Below are positions 6,692-12,387 of a stretch of DNA of 13,918 nucleotides, piece after piece. Under the pieces are notes generated by a model. That model made no database searches. It had not been told where the DNA came from and saw nothing but the letters and a program-made list of their open reading frames with translations. Numbering within the stretch: position 1 is the stretch's first letter; the number at the start of each line of letters is the position of its first letter. The stretch covers positions 1 to 13,918 of the forward strand of contig JAEORM010000101.1 of the NCBI GenBank assembly GCA_016840905.1, in the 5' to 3' direction. A program made the position numbers and the translations under genes. This DNA comes from Candidatus Gerdarchaeota archaeon. GTDB lineage: Archaea > Asgardarchaeota > Heimdallarchaeia > JABLTI01.

Positions 6692-7375
6692 ATGTCAACA
6701 AAGGAAGAAATTTTAGCTAAGCTTGCTGAAGATCCTCATGCTTTTTGTTCAGCTAGTTTAGTAGGTGTTGATCTATCTGGTGCAGATTTAACAGATGTTG
6801 ATTTCTTTGATACAGATCTTACTGAAGCAATTTTAGATGGCTGTATATTAGATGGAGCAACTCTTGATGCTGCAATCTTAGAAGGAGCTAGCTTAGTTAA
6901 AGCCTCTTTGAAAAAAGCAAAATTCGAAGAAGCAAATCTCTCTAAAACTAATTTAACTGAAGCAGATTTTACTGAGGCACTTCTTCCAGATTCAATCCTA
7001 GATGATGCTACTTTAGAACGCACAATTTTTGTAAAATGTGATTTAGGTAATTCAAGTTTATATGAGGTAAAAGCTTCAGGCGCAAAATTTAATGGCTCTA
7101 AATTATCATTAGCTCATTTAGATTATAGTGATTTTAGTGGAGCTGATTTTACTTATTGTAACCTACAATTTGCTTCATTGCGAGAGGTTAATCTAACTGG
7201 AGCCATATTAAAAAACGCTCTTTTGAAAGAAGCCCGTTTAATAAAAACAAATCTTGAAAATGCTGATTTATCTGGTGCTATAATGGAAGGAGCTGATCTT
7301 AAAGATGCTATTCTTACTAACACTAAAATGCTTGGTGCAGTTATGAAAGATGTTAGAAACCGTCCTCCAAAGTAA
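6692..7375 (+). CDS. Pentapeptide-repeat protein
   Basis: This 227-residue protein is almost wholly pentapeptide repeats of the A(D/N/K)Lxx type, for example LSGADLTDVDF, LEGASLVKASL, FEEANLSKTNL and LSGAIMEGADL. They start near residue 21 and run to about 218. Such proteins fold as a right-handed four-sided beta helix. Known members include DNA-gyrase-protecting proteins and many of unknown role, so function cannot be assigned. The N-terminal cap is MSTKEEILAKLAEDPHAFC, and no signal peptide or membrane helix is visible. I use ATG at 6692 because GGGGA at 6679-6683 lies nearby; an upstream in-frame TTG/ATG at 6653 would add 13 residues (MLFFDFSNL...) without a ribosome site. A long T-rich run follows the stop. 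Confidence 0.9.
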   Translation: MSTKEEILAKLAEDPHAFCSASLVGVDLSGADLTDVDFFDTDLTEAILDGCILDGATLDAAILEGASLVKASLKKAKFEEANLSKTNLTEADFTEALLPDSILDDATLERTIFVKCDLGNSSLYEVKASGAKFNGSKLSLAHLDYSDFSGADFTYCNLQFASLREVNLTGAILKNALLKEARLIKTNLENADLSGAIMEGADLKDAILTNTKMLGAVMKDVRNRPPK

Positions 7376-7392
7376 AAAACAGATAATTATTC

Positions 7393-7413
7393 ATTTTTTC
7401 TTTTTTTTTATTT
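7393..7413 (+). terminator. T-run terminator of the pentapeptide-repeat gene
   Basis: Two T-runs (six T, then nine T) separated by C lie about 20 bases past the TAA. No hairpin precedes them. This matches the usual archaeal T-tract terminator. Confidence 0.5.
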
Positions 7414-7423
7414 GTGAAAACAT

Positions 7424-7432
7424 TTTATATTA
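7424..7432 (+). promoter_or_regulatory. Candidate TATA box of the helical-protein gene
   Basis: TTTATATTA lies about 64 bases before the ATG at 7492, preceded by the purine-rich GTGAAAACA that could serve as a BRE. It follows the T-run of the preceding gene, so the two plus-strand genes may be separate transcription units. Confidence 0.35.
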
Positions 7433-7491
7433 GAAATGCCTATTAATAAATTAATAATAATTCTACCGACAATATTCAAGTAGTGATCATT

Positions 7492-7998
7492 ATGAGTGAT
7501 TTCGAATACACAAAAATGATTGAACAAATTCTCAGTCAAAAAAATCAAAAAGAACGAGATGCATTGTTTAATTTTATCGGTGATAAAGGTGATGATCGTT
7601 TTATTGAGCCATTGACTGAATTAATAAAATTAGATGATAGCCCTAAAATGCGTCAATCACTTTATACGACTTTATCAAAAATAGGTACAAATTTAGCTGA
7701 TGAAGTTATTAAAACGCAGATAAAATTAAAATTACCAATGGATGATGGTAAGAAAATTCCTAAAAAATCCTGGGAAGATGCTGTAGCCTTTTTAGTTTCC
7801 AATTTAGAACCTACTTTTATCAATAAAGCTAAACAAATAATCCAGACCGAAGGAAGTTTGTGGGGCCATCAAAACAAAGGTGGTATTGGAGTATACGTAC
7901 GTAATTTATTACGAAATAATGGTTTTAATTGGGGGGAAGCTGCTTTAGAAGCTTATTGGCCTTGGGTTATAGAAGATGTGCTTAGGAAAATAAAATAA
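7492..7998 (+). CDS. Helical, HEAT-like protein with conserved-looking C-terminal domain
   Basis: A 168-residue soluble protein I cannot assign with confidence. Residues 22-80 contain two helix pairs like HEAT repeats (RDALFNFIGDKGDDRFIEPLTELIKLDDSPKMRQSLYTTLSKIG). After a linker (LPMDDGKKIPKK) comes a compact C-terminal part, GSLWGHQNKGGIGVYVRNLL through NGFNWGEAALEAYWPWVIEDVLRK (121-165). The G-IGVYVRN-L motif with following tryptophans loosely recalls DUF6794-type domains; that is a memory-based resemblance, not a match. ATG at 7492 is preferred to GTG at 7483, because that GTGAT (7483-7487) is itself a good Shine-Dalgarno core placed four bases before the ATG. It ends in a strong hairpin terminator shared in space with the converging membrane-protein gene. 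Confidence 0.75.
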   Translation: MSDFEYTKMIEQILSQKNQKERDALFNFIGDKGDDRFIEPLTELIKLDDSPKMRQSLYTTLSKIGTNLADEVIKTQIKLKLPMDDGKKIPKKSWEDAVAFLVSNLEPTFINKAKQIIQTEGSLWGHQNKGGIGVYVRNLLRNNGFNWGEAALEAYWPWVIEDVLRKIK

Positions 7999-8014
7999 TT
8001 AATAGAATAAATTT

Positions 8015-8037
8015 AGGAGAAAAAATCTCCTTTTTTT
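8015..8037 (+). terminator. Hairpin plus T-run terminator
   Basis: AGGAGA (8015-8020) pairs perfectly with TCTCCT (8026-8031) around AAAAA, and TTTTTTT follows. It begins 17 bases past the TAA at 7998. It is the most bacterial-looking intrinsic terminator in the window and lies between two convergent genes. Confidence 0.65.
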
Positions 8038-8049
8038 CTTTCTTCTTTT

Positions 8050-8406
8050 TTATTCCTTAGCTATGCTTTTCTTTTGAGGTATAAAGAATGTTTTTGAAAC
8101 ATTAATCAAACCTGCAATAAAAACTGCTGCTGCTACAGGGAAGAACAATAATGTAAAGTAAATTAATCTGGAATTTCCTAGTTCAATATCCTCAGAACCA
8201 AATGTTAACCAATTGGCGAACACATTCCAGTATCTAAAGTATAGGAAGAATATTGTAAAGAATATAAATAGTCCAATCAATTTTAGAATATCTTTTATTG
8301 ATACACGATCACGTAACGATTCTTTTTCTTCCTCTTCAAAGTATTCCCATTCTTCTTCCTCTTCTTCATCATCGAATTCGTCATCGTAGTTGTCATCAGT
8401 ACTCAT
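8050..8406 (-). CDS. Small membrane protein with strongly acidic N-terminus
   Basis: A 118-residue protein with no family that I recognise. Residues 6-29 are almost entirely Asp/Glu (YDDEFDDEEEEEEWEYFEEE), then a short basic step, and then two hydrophobic helices at about 41-60 (LKLIGLFIFFTIFFLYF) and 81-104 (LIYFTLLFFPVAAAVFIAGL). The C-terminus is basic (QKKSIAKE). By the positive-inside rule the C-terminus, and with two helices also the N-terminus, would be cytoplasmic, placing the acidic tail inside the cell. ATG at 8406 has a GAGG site about nine bases upstream. It is divergent from the zinc-ribbon/tubby-like gene, sharing a 196-base promoter region. Confidence 0.75.
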   Translation of the reverse strand: MSTDDNYDDEFDDEEEEEEWEYFEEEEKESLRDRVSIKDILKLIGLFIFFTIFFLYFRYWNVFANWLTFGSEDIELGNSRLIYFTLLFFPVAAAVFIAGLINVSKTFFIPQKKSIAKE

Positions 8407-8456
8407 TTGGTTTTTCCTCGAATTACTACTAAGTTATACAAGATGTTTAATTATCA

Positions 8457-8470
8457 CTTTAAAAAAGTTG
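8457..8470 (-). promoter_or_regulatory. TATA box of the acidic membrane-protein gene
   Basis: The minus strand reads CAACTTTTTTAAAG, about 56 bases before the ATG at 8406. This predicts a leader of roughly 30 bases that includes the GAGG site. Thirteen bases are identical to the box in front of the deacetylase gene (4176-4188). Confidence 0.45.
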
Positions 8471-8602
8471 TTTCTATAAAGATTATTTTTATAATTAGAT
8501 TTTTTCTTGCTATTTATTTATTTTAGTTTCATCAAGTTAATTACCATTATTTTATTAATGGGTTTCACCAAATTACACTTAAAATAATTGGAGTTTATTC
8601 TT

Positions 8603-9277
8603 TTGACCCCTCCACCTAGTTCTAAAAGTAAAAAAATTTCATGCAAATTTTGTGCCAAAACTGCTGAATATATGAAAATTTATAATGATTATTTCTGTCC
8701 TAAATGTTTGCGTTTTCAATCTGAAGCAAATATTGCTGATATTAAGATTTTACCAATTTTCAAATTAAAAGTATATAATTTCAATGCTCAGAAATATGCT
8801 TATATAATTAATAATGAACTTGATTCAAAAATTGGTTCTTGCGAGCGAAGGGATCTAACTAAATATATCAGTAAAAAAGAATATGATATTAGATATTATT
8901 TCTTTAATGATATTAATCGTATTGTTGCGTCTATGGATGATCGAACATTAAATGAAAATAAAGTTGCTGATGCAAGTTGGAAAATTTATAATTATGGTAG
9001 GAATCTTTTGGGAGAAATAAAACATCTAGCAAGCTCAGATACTTGGCAAATTTTTGATTCTAATGCTAAATTAATCGCAATCAGAAGTCCAAATGATAAC
9101 CAAAGTGTTTCGCAAACTGCAAGAGATTTTACTATCGTTGATGCTGAAGATAACAATAATATTTTATTCAAAATTACTAGAAAGATAGGTTTCCAATTAA
9201 GGATTCTTTCAGATGAAATAGATTCACTTTTAGGATGGGCTATGGTGATAGCTGTTCATAAACGCTATTATCTTTAA
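8603..9277 (+). CDS. Zinc ribbon fused to a LURP-one/tubby-like domain
   Basis: A 224-residue protein with two parts. Residues 14-35 form a zinc ribbon, C-x2-C (Cys14, Cys17) and C-x2-C (Cys32, Cys35). From about 96 to the end, repeated short beta strands read RYYFFNDINRIVAS, SWKIYNYGRNLLGEIK, DTWQIFDSNAKLIAIRS, FTIVDAEDNNNILFKI, and then a hydrophobic helix IDSLLGWAMVIAVHKRYYL. This order, strands then a buried C-terminal helix ending in a basic-tyrosine motif, is that of the LURP-one/scramblase/tubby-like fold. These proteins bind lipids or have unknown roles. A TTG start at 8603 is chosen because GGAG (8590-8593) lies nine bases before it; TTG at 8588 would overlap that site. Its stop is two bases from that of bud32 on the other strand. 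The fold assignment is from pattern and moderately sure. Confidence 0.75.
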   Translation: MTPPPSSKSKKISCKFCAKTAEYMKIYNDYFCPKCLRFQSEANIADIKILPIFKLKVYNFNAQKYAYIINNELDSKIGSCERRDLTKYISKKEYDIRYYFFNDINRIVASMDDRTLNENKVADASWKIYNYGRNLLGEIKHLASSDTWQIFDSNAKLIAIRSPNDNQSVSQTARDFTIVDAEDNNNILFKITRKIGFQLRILSDEIDSLLGWAMVIAVHKRYYL

Positions 9278-9279
9278 TT

Positions 9280-9915
9280 TTATACTCTATCTGAATATCT
9301 CCCTCGAGAGATAATTTCTTCTATTTTTTCTTCAATAATTTTACCAAAAGGAGATTCCTTCTTGTAACCTTGTAGTATTGCTTCCCACATGATATCAAAT
9401 GATTCTATATGAGTACTTCTAATTGCTCTCTCCAAAAGATATAGATCAATACCAATATCCTCCAATCTCTCAGATATATACCCTAAACCAAAATCAATGA
9501 ATGCTATTTGATTTTGTTCCTTCAGTAAAATAATGTTTGAAGTTGTTAAATCACCATGAATTATCCCGTGTTTATGTAAAATACCAATAAAATAACCAAT
9601 TTTTTCACTTAAAGAAAAACAAGTTTTTTTATCCAATTTTGGCAATAAAGTTTTCAAAATTTCTCCATCTAGATATTCTAGCACTAAAGTAGTATTTTGT
9701 ATATCTATTTCATAAATTAGTGGCACTCTCACTCCTGCATCTTTTGCTTTGCTAAGAAGTCGTGCTTCATAGATAGTGCGTTGTTTTCTAAATTGGAAAT
9801 CTAATTCCTTTATACGATAACTTTTTGGTAAGCGAACTTTATAGAGAGCTGGTAAATTGAGCCACTCTTTACGGTAGAGTTTTGATTCAGCACCACGAAA
9901 ATCAATAGATTCCAA
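9280..9915 (-). CDS. bud32: Bud32 (PRPK), KEOPS complex atypical protein kinase
   Basis: A 211-residue small kinase of the Bud32/PRPK family, the KEOPS subunit that supports Kae1 in making the t6A modification of tRNA. Visible elements are the RGAESKLYRK nucleotide loop (7-16), the VAIK-type lysine in LYKVRLPKSYR (25-35), Glu in IYEARLL (48-54), the catalytic HGDLTTSN (120-127), the metal-binding DFGLG (141-145) and EDIGIDLYLLERAI (152-165). The last residues, SRGRYSDRV, match the basic C-terminal tail of the family. TTG at 9915 is preferred to ATG at 9921 because AGGTGA (9922-9927) is directly against the ATG but six bases from the TTG. Kae1, often fused or adjacent, is not in this window. 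A TATA-like box at 9949-9959 gives it its own promoter, apart from the ribosomal operon upstream. Confidence 0.93.
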   Translation of the reverse strand: MESIDFRGAESKLYRKEWLNLPALYKVRLPKSYRIKELDFQFRKQRTIYEARLLSKAKDAGVRVPLIYEIDIQNTTLVLEYLDGEILKTLLPKLDKKTCFSLSEKIGYFIGILHKHGIIHGDLTTSNIILLKEQNQIAFIDFGLGYISERLEDIGIDLYLLERAIRSTHIESFDIMWEAILQGYKKESPFGKIIEEKIEEIISRGRYSDRV

Positions 9916-9948
9916 AATCATTCACCTAAACTATATTCCATTTCACCA

Positions 9949-9959
9949 TTTTTTAAAAG
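9949..9959 (-). promoter_or_regulatory. TATA box of bud32
   Basis: The minus strand reads CTTTTAAAAAA, preceded by a purine-rich AGATT. It is about 39 bases before the proposed TTG start, so the leader would be short and would hold the AGGTGA site. Confidence 0.45.
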
Positions 9960-10001
9960 AATCTATCTATTATTTACTAATACAAAAGGAAATAATACGT
10001 T

Positions 10002-10020
10002 CTGAGCTAAAATAGCTCAG
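10002..10020. other. Perfect inverted repeat between rps27ae and bud32
   Basis: CTGAGCTA (10002-10009) and TAGCTCAG (10013-10020) form an eight-pair stem with a three-base loop, 26 bases past the rps27ae stop. The downstream minus-strand sequence is only moderately T-rich (TTATTTCCTTTTG). It could be the operon's terminator or RNA-processing hairpin, or a dimeric-protein operator for bud32, which has its TATA box about 45 bases further on. Confidence 0.45.
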
Positions 10021-10045
10021 GGTATATAGAAGAAGCCTTTAACTA

Positions 10046-10234
10046 TTAATTCCCTTTTGTTTTAAATTCAGTATAACCACATGTTCCACAATGGCGTCTA
10101 TTTTTATGTTCAGCTAAAAATGATCCTTTACAACGTGGGCATTCTTTCTTAATTCTCTTTATACCAGATTTATCTACTTGATAATATTTCCACACTTGTT
10201 GTGTTTTTGGTTCTTGATTTTTTCCTTTTGGCAT
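10046..10234 (-). CDS. rps27ae: Small-subunit ribosomal protein eS31 (S27ae)
   Basis: A 62-residue ribosomal protein with the eS31 zinc finger. It has ECPRCKGSFLAEHKNRRHCG followed by TCGY, with ligands Cys32, Cys35, Cys49 and Cys52, and the family's VWKYYQVDKSGIKRIKK lead-in. It is a 30S subunit component shared by archaea and eukaryotes. In eukaryotes the protein is made as a fusion with ubiquitin; here there is no ubiquitin part, as in other archaea. The ATG at 10234 follows GAGGT. It lies 23 bases after rps24e, the standard archaeal pairing, and is the last gene of the rpo7 operon. Confidence 0.95.
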   Translation of the reverse strand: MPKGKNQEPKTQQVWKYYQVDKSGIKRIKKECPRCKGSFLAEHKNRRHCGTCGYTEFKTKGN

Positions 10235-10257
10235 TTTAGTTACCTCTAATTGTTTTA

Positions 10258-10551
10258 TTATTCCTTCTTTTCAGTTGGAGGAGTATTGCGTTTTATTAAA
10301 TACTCATGTTCTACACGTTTCAAATCTTCTTCTGTCTTATAAGCATGAGCTGTTCCTTTACTTAATTTCTTTCCTCTTTCTTGGTGAATAGCTTTAATTA
10401 TTACCAAATTTTCATCATGGTTTATGAGTGCAGCTAATTTAGATTTAACATCAAGTCTTTTTGGTGTTTCAGCTTCTGCTTCGATTTCGAAATTTACTTC
10501 TAACCTGTCTAGTAAATTGTTAGTATTTTTTTCTAGTATCTTAATTTTCAT
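10258..10551 (-). CDS. rps24e: Small-subunit ribosomal protein eS24
   Basis: This 97-residue protein is recognised as eS24 by KNTNNLLDRLEVNFEIE (8-24), TPKRLDVKSKLAALI (29-43), a central VIIKAIHQERGKKLSKGTAH (50-69) and AYKTEEDLKRVEHEYLIKRN (70-89). It is a 30S subunit component found in archaea and eukaryotes. The gene overlaps the dephospho-CoA kinase gene by 11 bases (ATG at 10551, kinase stop at 10541-10543), which points to translational coupling. An AGGT sequence inside the end of the kinase gene serves as the ribosome site. Length is normal. Confidence 0.95.
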   Translation of the reverse strand: MKIKILEKNTNNLLDRLEVNFEIEAEAETPKRLDVKSKLAALINHDENLVIIKAIHQERGKKLSKGTAHAYKTEEDLKRVEHEYLIKRNTPPTEKKE

Positions 10552-11119
10552 TTCTCTCGACCTGCATTCGTTCGATGAGTTTTGTGAATTTTAACTTTAC
10601 GTTTGCTGTTACATTTATTATCACAATTCCTTCGTGAGGTTGTCCATAGACAACGAAGGATTTTTCTGGGGCTTCCAGAACTATTGGCAAAACAAGCAAA
10701 TCTTCTTCACCTTCTATTAAAAGAACTATTGGTTCTTTTGATTTATTAGCTAAATGACTAGTATATTGCTCTTGAATAATTTTCTTTATCGTTTGCCAAG
10801 TTTCAATAGTTATAGTTGCTGGGGGATTTTTCCTCTTTATTACTTTTGCGTTATGAATTGAGATTTTTTTAAATGGTTTACGTAAATTCTTTTCATCTAT
10901 AACGGAAATATCTGGGATCAATCCATTTTTTAATGCATCTTTAACACAATAATCCCCAACCATTATTGTTAATGTTGGATTTTGTTTTTTAATACGAGTT
11001 ATAAGTTCTTTTGTAGGATTATTAATAATTAATTCCCCTAGAGGTTCAGCTAATGCTGCTCTTTGATCAACTGGAAGAATTAATCCAATGGTTTGATCGT
11101 CAAATTGAAAATTTTCCAT
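10541..11119 (-). CDS. GTP-dependent dephospho-CoA kinase (DUF359 family)
   Basis: A 192-residue protein of the archaeal DUF359 family. A member from Thermococcus was shown to be the GTP-dependent dephospho-CoA kinase, the last step of CoA synthesis. Signatures are IMVGDYCVKDALKNGLIPD (52-70), ISVIDEKNLRKPF (71-83), the NPPATIT segment (98-104), LLIEGEEDLLVLPIVLEAP (133-151) and SFVVYGQPHEGIVII (154-168). The kinase is unrelated in sequence to the bacterial ATP-using CoaE. ATG at 11119 is taken as start; GGTTGATC just upstream is a passable ribosome site. A TTG at 11134 would add five residues and lacks one. The position between spt4 and rps24e is the usual archaeal arrangement, which strengthens the call. 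Confidence 0.9.
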   Translation of the reverse strand: MENFQFDDQTIGLILPVDQRAALAEPLGELIINNPTKELITRIKKQNPTLTIMVGDYCVKDALKNGLIPDISVIDEKNLRKPFKKISIHNAKVIKRKNPPATITIETWQTIKKIIQEQYTSHLANKSKEPIVLLIEGEEDLLVLPIVLEAPEKSFVVYGQPHEGIVIINVTANVKLKFTKLIERMQVERNEN

Positions 11120-11161
11120 CTCTAGATCAACCAATAAACAATTTTAAATAAAAAATAAGAG

Positions 11162-11347
11162 TTATCTAACTCTTAAAGCATAAACGCCAGGTTTTTTGAT
11201 ATTAAGTTTTTTAGCAATTACTGAATGTTCTGGATCTATTATATGAACTTCTCCAGAATAATCCTTTGAAAAATTATGTGTTTTACAATTTGGGCATTGA
11301 TTGCCCTCTTCAACAATTCTATGACAAGTCTTACATGCTTTAGCCAC
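11162..11347 (-). CDS. spt4: Transcription elongation factor Spt4 (RpoE2)
   Basis: A 61-residue zinc protein matching archaeal Spt4. It begins MAKACKTCHRIVEEGNQCPN, with zinc ligands Cys5, Cys8, Cys18 and Cys21. It continues GEVHIIDPEHSVIAKKLNI (32-50) and ends KKPGVYALRVR, the normal family ending. Spt4 pairs with Spt5 on the RNA polymerase clamp and promotes processive elongation. GTG at 11347 is preferred to GTG at 11356 because AGGTG (11355-11359) lies six bases before it and because family members begin at the residue just before the first cysteine motif. It lies 18 bases after rpo7. Confidence 0.94.
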   Translation of the reverse strand: MAKACKTCHRIVEEGNQCPNCKTHNFSKDYSGEVHIIDPEHSVIAKKLNIKKPGVYALRVR

Positions 11348-11365
11348 TTTAAACACCTATTATTT

Positions 11366-12097
11366 TTATTTGGATTTTTCCTCGGAAGAAGATTTCTTAG
11401 TTGAAGTTGTTGTTTTCTTTTTTGTAGTACTATCTTTCTTATCAGCTGATGCTTTTTTATCTGCTGGTTCTTTCTTTGTTGTTGTTTCTTTCTTGTCAGT
11501 TGATTCTTTTTCTTCAGATACAGTACTTTTCTTTTTCGTTGTTGCTTTTTTATCTGTACTCTGTTCTCGCCATTCTTTAACCCAGCTTTCAACTCCTAAT
11601 CCTGCTTGTCGCATAGTTACACCAACACGAACTTGGGATTTTCCAATGGTTACTAGGATAATTCGAGCTCGAACACGATCACCAACACTAATGACTTTTT
11701 GGCTATCTCTACCAATTAAAGCTCCTCGCTTTGAATCATAGGCAAAGAAATCGTCAGAGACTTGACTTACATGGCATAAAGCATCGACACATCCTAATCG
11801 AAGGAATACACCAAAATCTGTGACTTCAACAACATCACCAATAACAAATTCTCTATCTTCAGGAAGATAGTTCAATGTAGTAAATATTACATCATAAAAA
11901 GCTGCCCCATCACCAGGAACTAATCTTCCTGGACCTATATCAAGGAGGTCTATAACTACTACGGTGAAGCCTAATTCTTTACTAATAGTACCTTCAAAAG
12001 TTTCTCTACAAATCTCGAGAACTACTTCTTCTAAATCTTCACCAAATCTATTTGGAACAACTCGAATGGTATCCCTGACTTCGGCAACATAGTACAC
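11366..12097 (-). CDS. rpo7: RNA polymerase subunit Rpo7 (RpoE1) with Lys/Thr-rich tail
   Basis: The first 178 residues are a complete Rpo7, the stalk subunit that pairs with Rpo4 and binds nascent RNA. The N-terminal tip domain contains VRDTIRVVPNRFGEDLEEVV (7-26) and GPGRLVPGDGAAFYDVIFTTL (55-75). The S1 domain covers about 84-165 with GDVVEVTDFGVFLRLG, DALCHVSQVSDDF and GDRVRARIILV. MRQAGLGVESWVKEW (162-176) is the normal family end. A further 65 or so residues follow, rich in Lys, Thr, Ser and Glu with repeated DKK motifs (for instance TDKKATTKKK, ADKKASADKKDS), predicted disordered. The family is usually 180-195 residues. GTG at 12097 is supported by GTGAT seven bases upstream. It heads the operon with spt4, the CoA kinase and two ribosomal genes. 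Confidence 0.94.
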   Translation of the reverse strand: MYYVAEVRDTIRVVPNRFGEDLEEVVLEICRETFEGTISKELGFTVVVIDLLDIGPGRLVPGDGAAFYDVIFTTLNYLPEDREFVIGDVVEVTDFGVFLRLGCVDALCHVSQVSDDFFAYDSKRGALIGRDSQKVISVGDRVRARIILVTIGKSQVRVGVTMRQAGLGVESWVKEWREQSTDKKATTKKKSTVSEEKESTDKKETTTKKEPADKKASADKKDSTTKKKTTTSTKKSSSEEKSK

Positions 12098-12135
12098 TTC
12101 TATATCACAACCAAATCCGCAAAAGCTGTTTTGCC

Positions 12136-12144
12136 TTTTAAAAA
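12136..12144 (-). promoter_or_regulatory. TATA box of the rpo7 operon
   Basis: The minus strand reads GCGAAGTTTTTAAAAGG, a purine-rich BRE-like GCGAAG followed by TTTTTAAAA, about 43 bases before the GTG start. A start 25 bases downstream leaves a leader of roughly 15 bases holding the GTGAT site. Confidence 0.5.
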
Positions 12145-12306
12145 CTTCGCTTTTCTTCTATTTTCTCACACAATCATTTTAGTGGTTAATATAAACATTT
12201 TTACTATTGTTACACTATTTTTAAACATTTTACTCCAAAAAAATCCACTTAAATAGAAATAATCTTAAAAATACGAAGGTTTTTTTAGGTAATGAACGCA
12301 GTCATC

Positions 12307-12315
12307 TTAAATAAA
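12307..12315 (+). promoter_or_regulatory. Candidate TATA box of srp54
   Basis: TTAAATAAA lies about 77 bases before the TTG start, giving a leader near 50 bases. A similar ACTTAAATAG lies at about 12248-12257, so the choice is uncertain. The 290-base interval 12098-12387 holds only these promoter elements as far as I can see. Confidence 0.3.
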
Positions 12316-12387
12316 AAAGTTCTTAGTAATAGTAACAAGATTGAAATCTAACAAGCTTGTGGAATAATAAAATAGTTGGTGTATAAA

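Noticed and set aside
6736..7023. Minus-strand open frame rich in Ser, Ala and Lys opposite the pentapeptide-repeat gene
   Set aside because: Periodic codons of the repeat gene produce a periodic antisense frame; there is no start signal.
6692..7375. Quinolone-resistance (Qnr-like) role for the pentapeptide-repeat protein
   Set aside because: Pentapeptide repeats are shared by many unrelated proteins, and nothing specific to Qnr or MfpA can be seen.
11239..11592. Minus-strand frame of Lys/Gln-rich sequence spanning the rpo7 tail and spt4
   Set aside because: It is an out-of-frame reading of A-rich codons and overlaps two firmly identified genes.
11370..11741. Plus-strand open frame rich in Phe, Val and Ser, resembling a membrane protein
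   Set aside because: It is the reverse reading of the Lys/Thr-rich tail and S1 domain of rpo7; the repeats alone keep it open.
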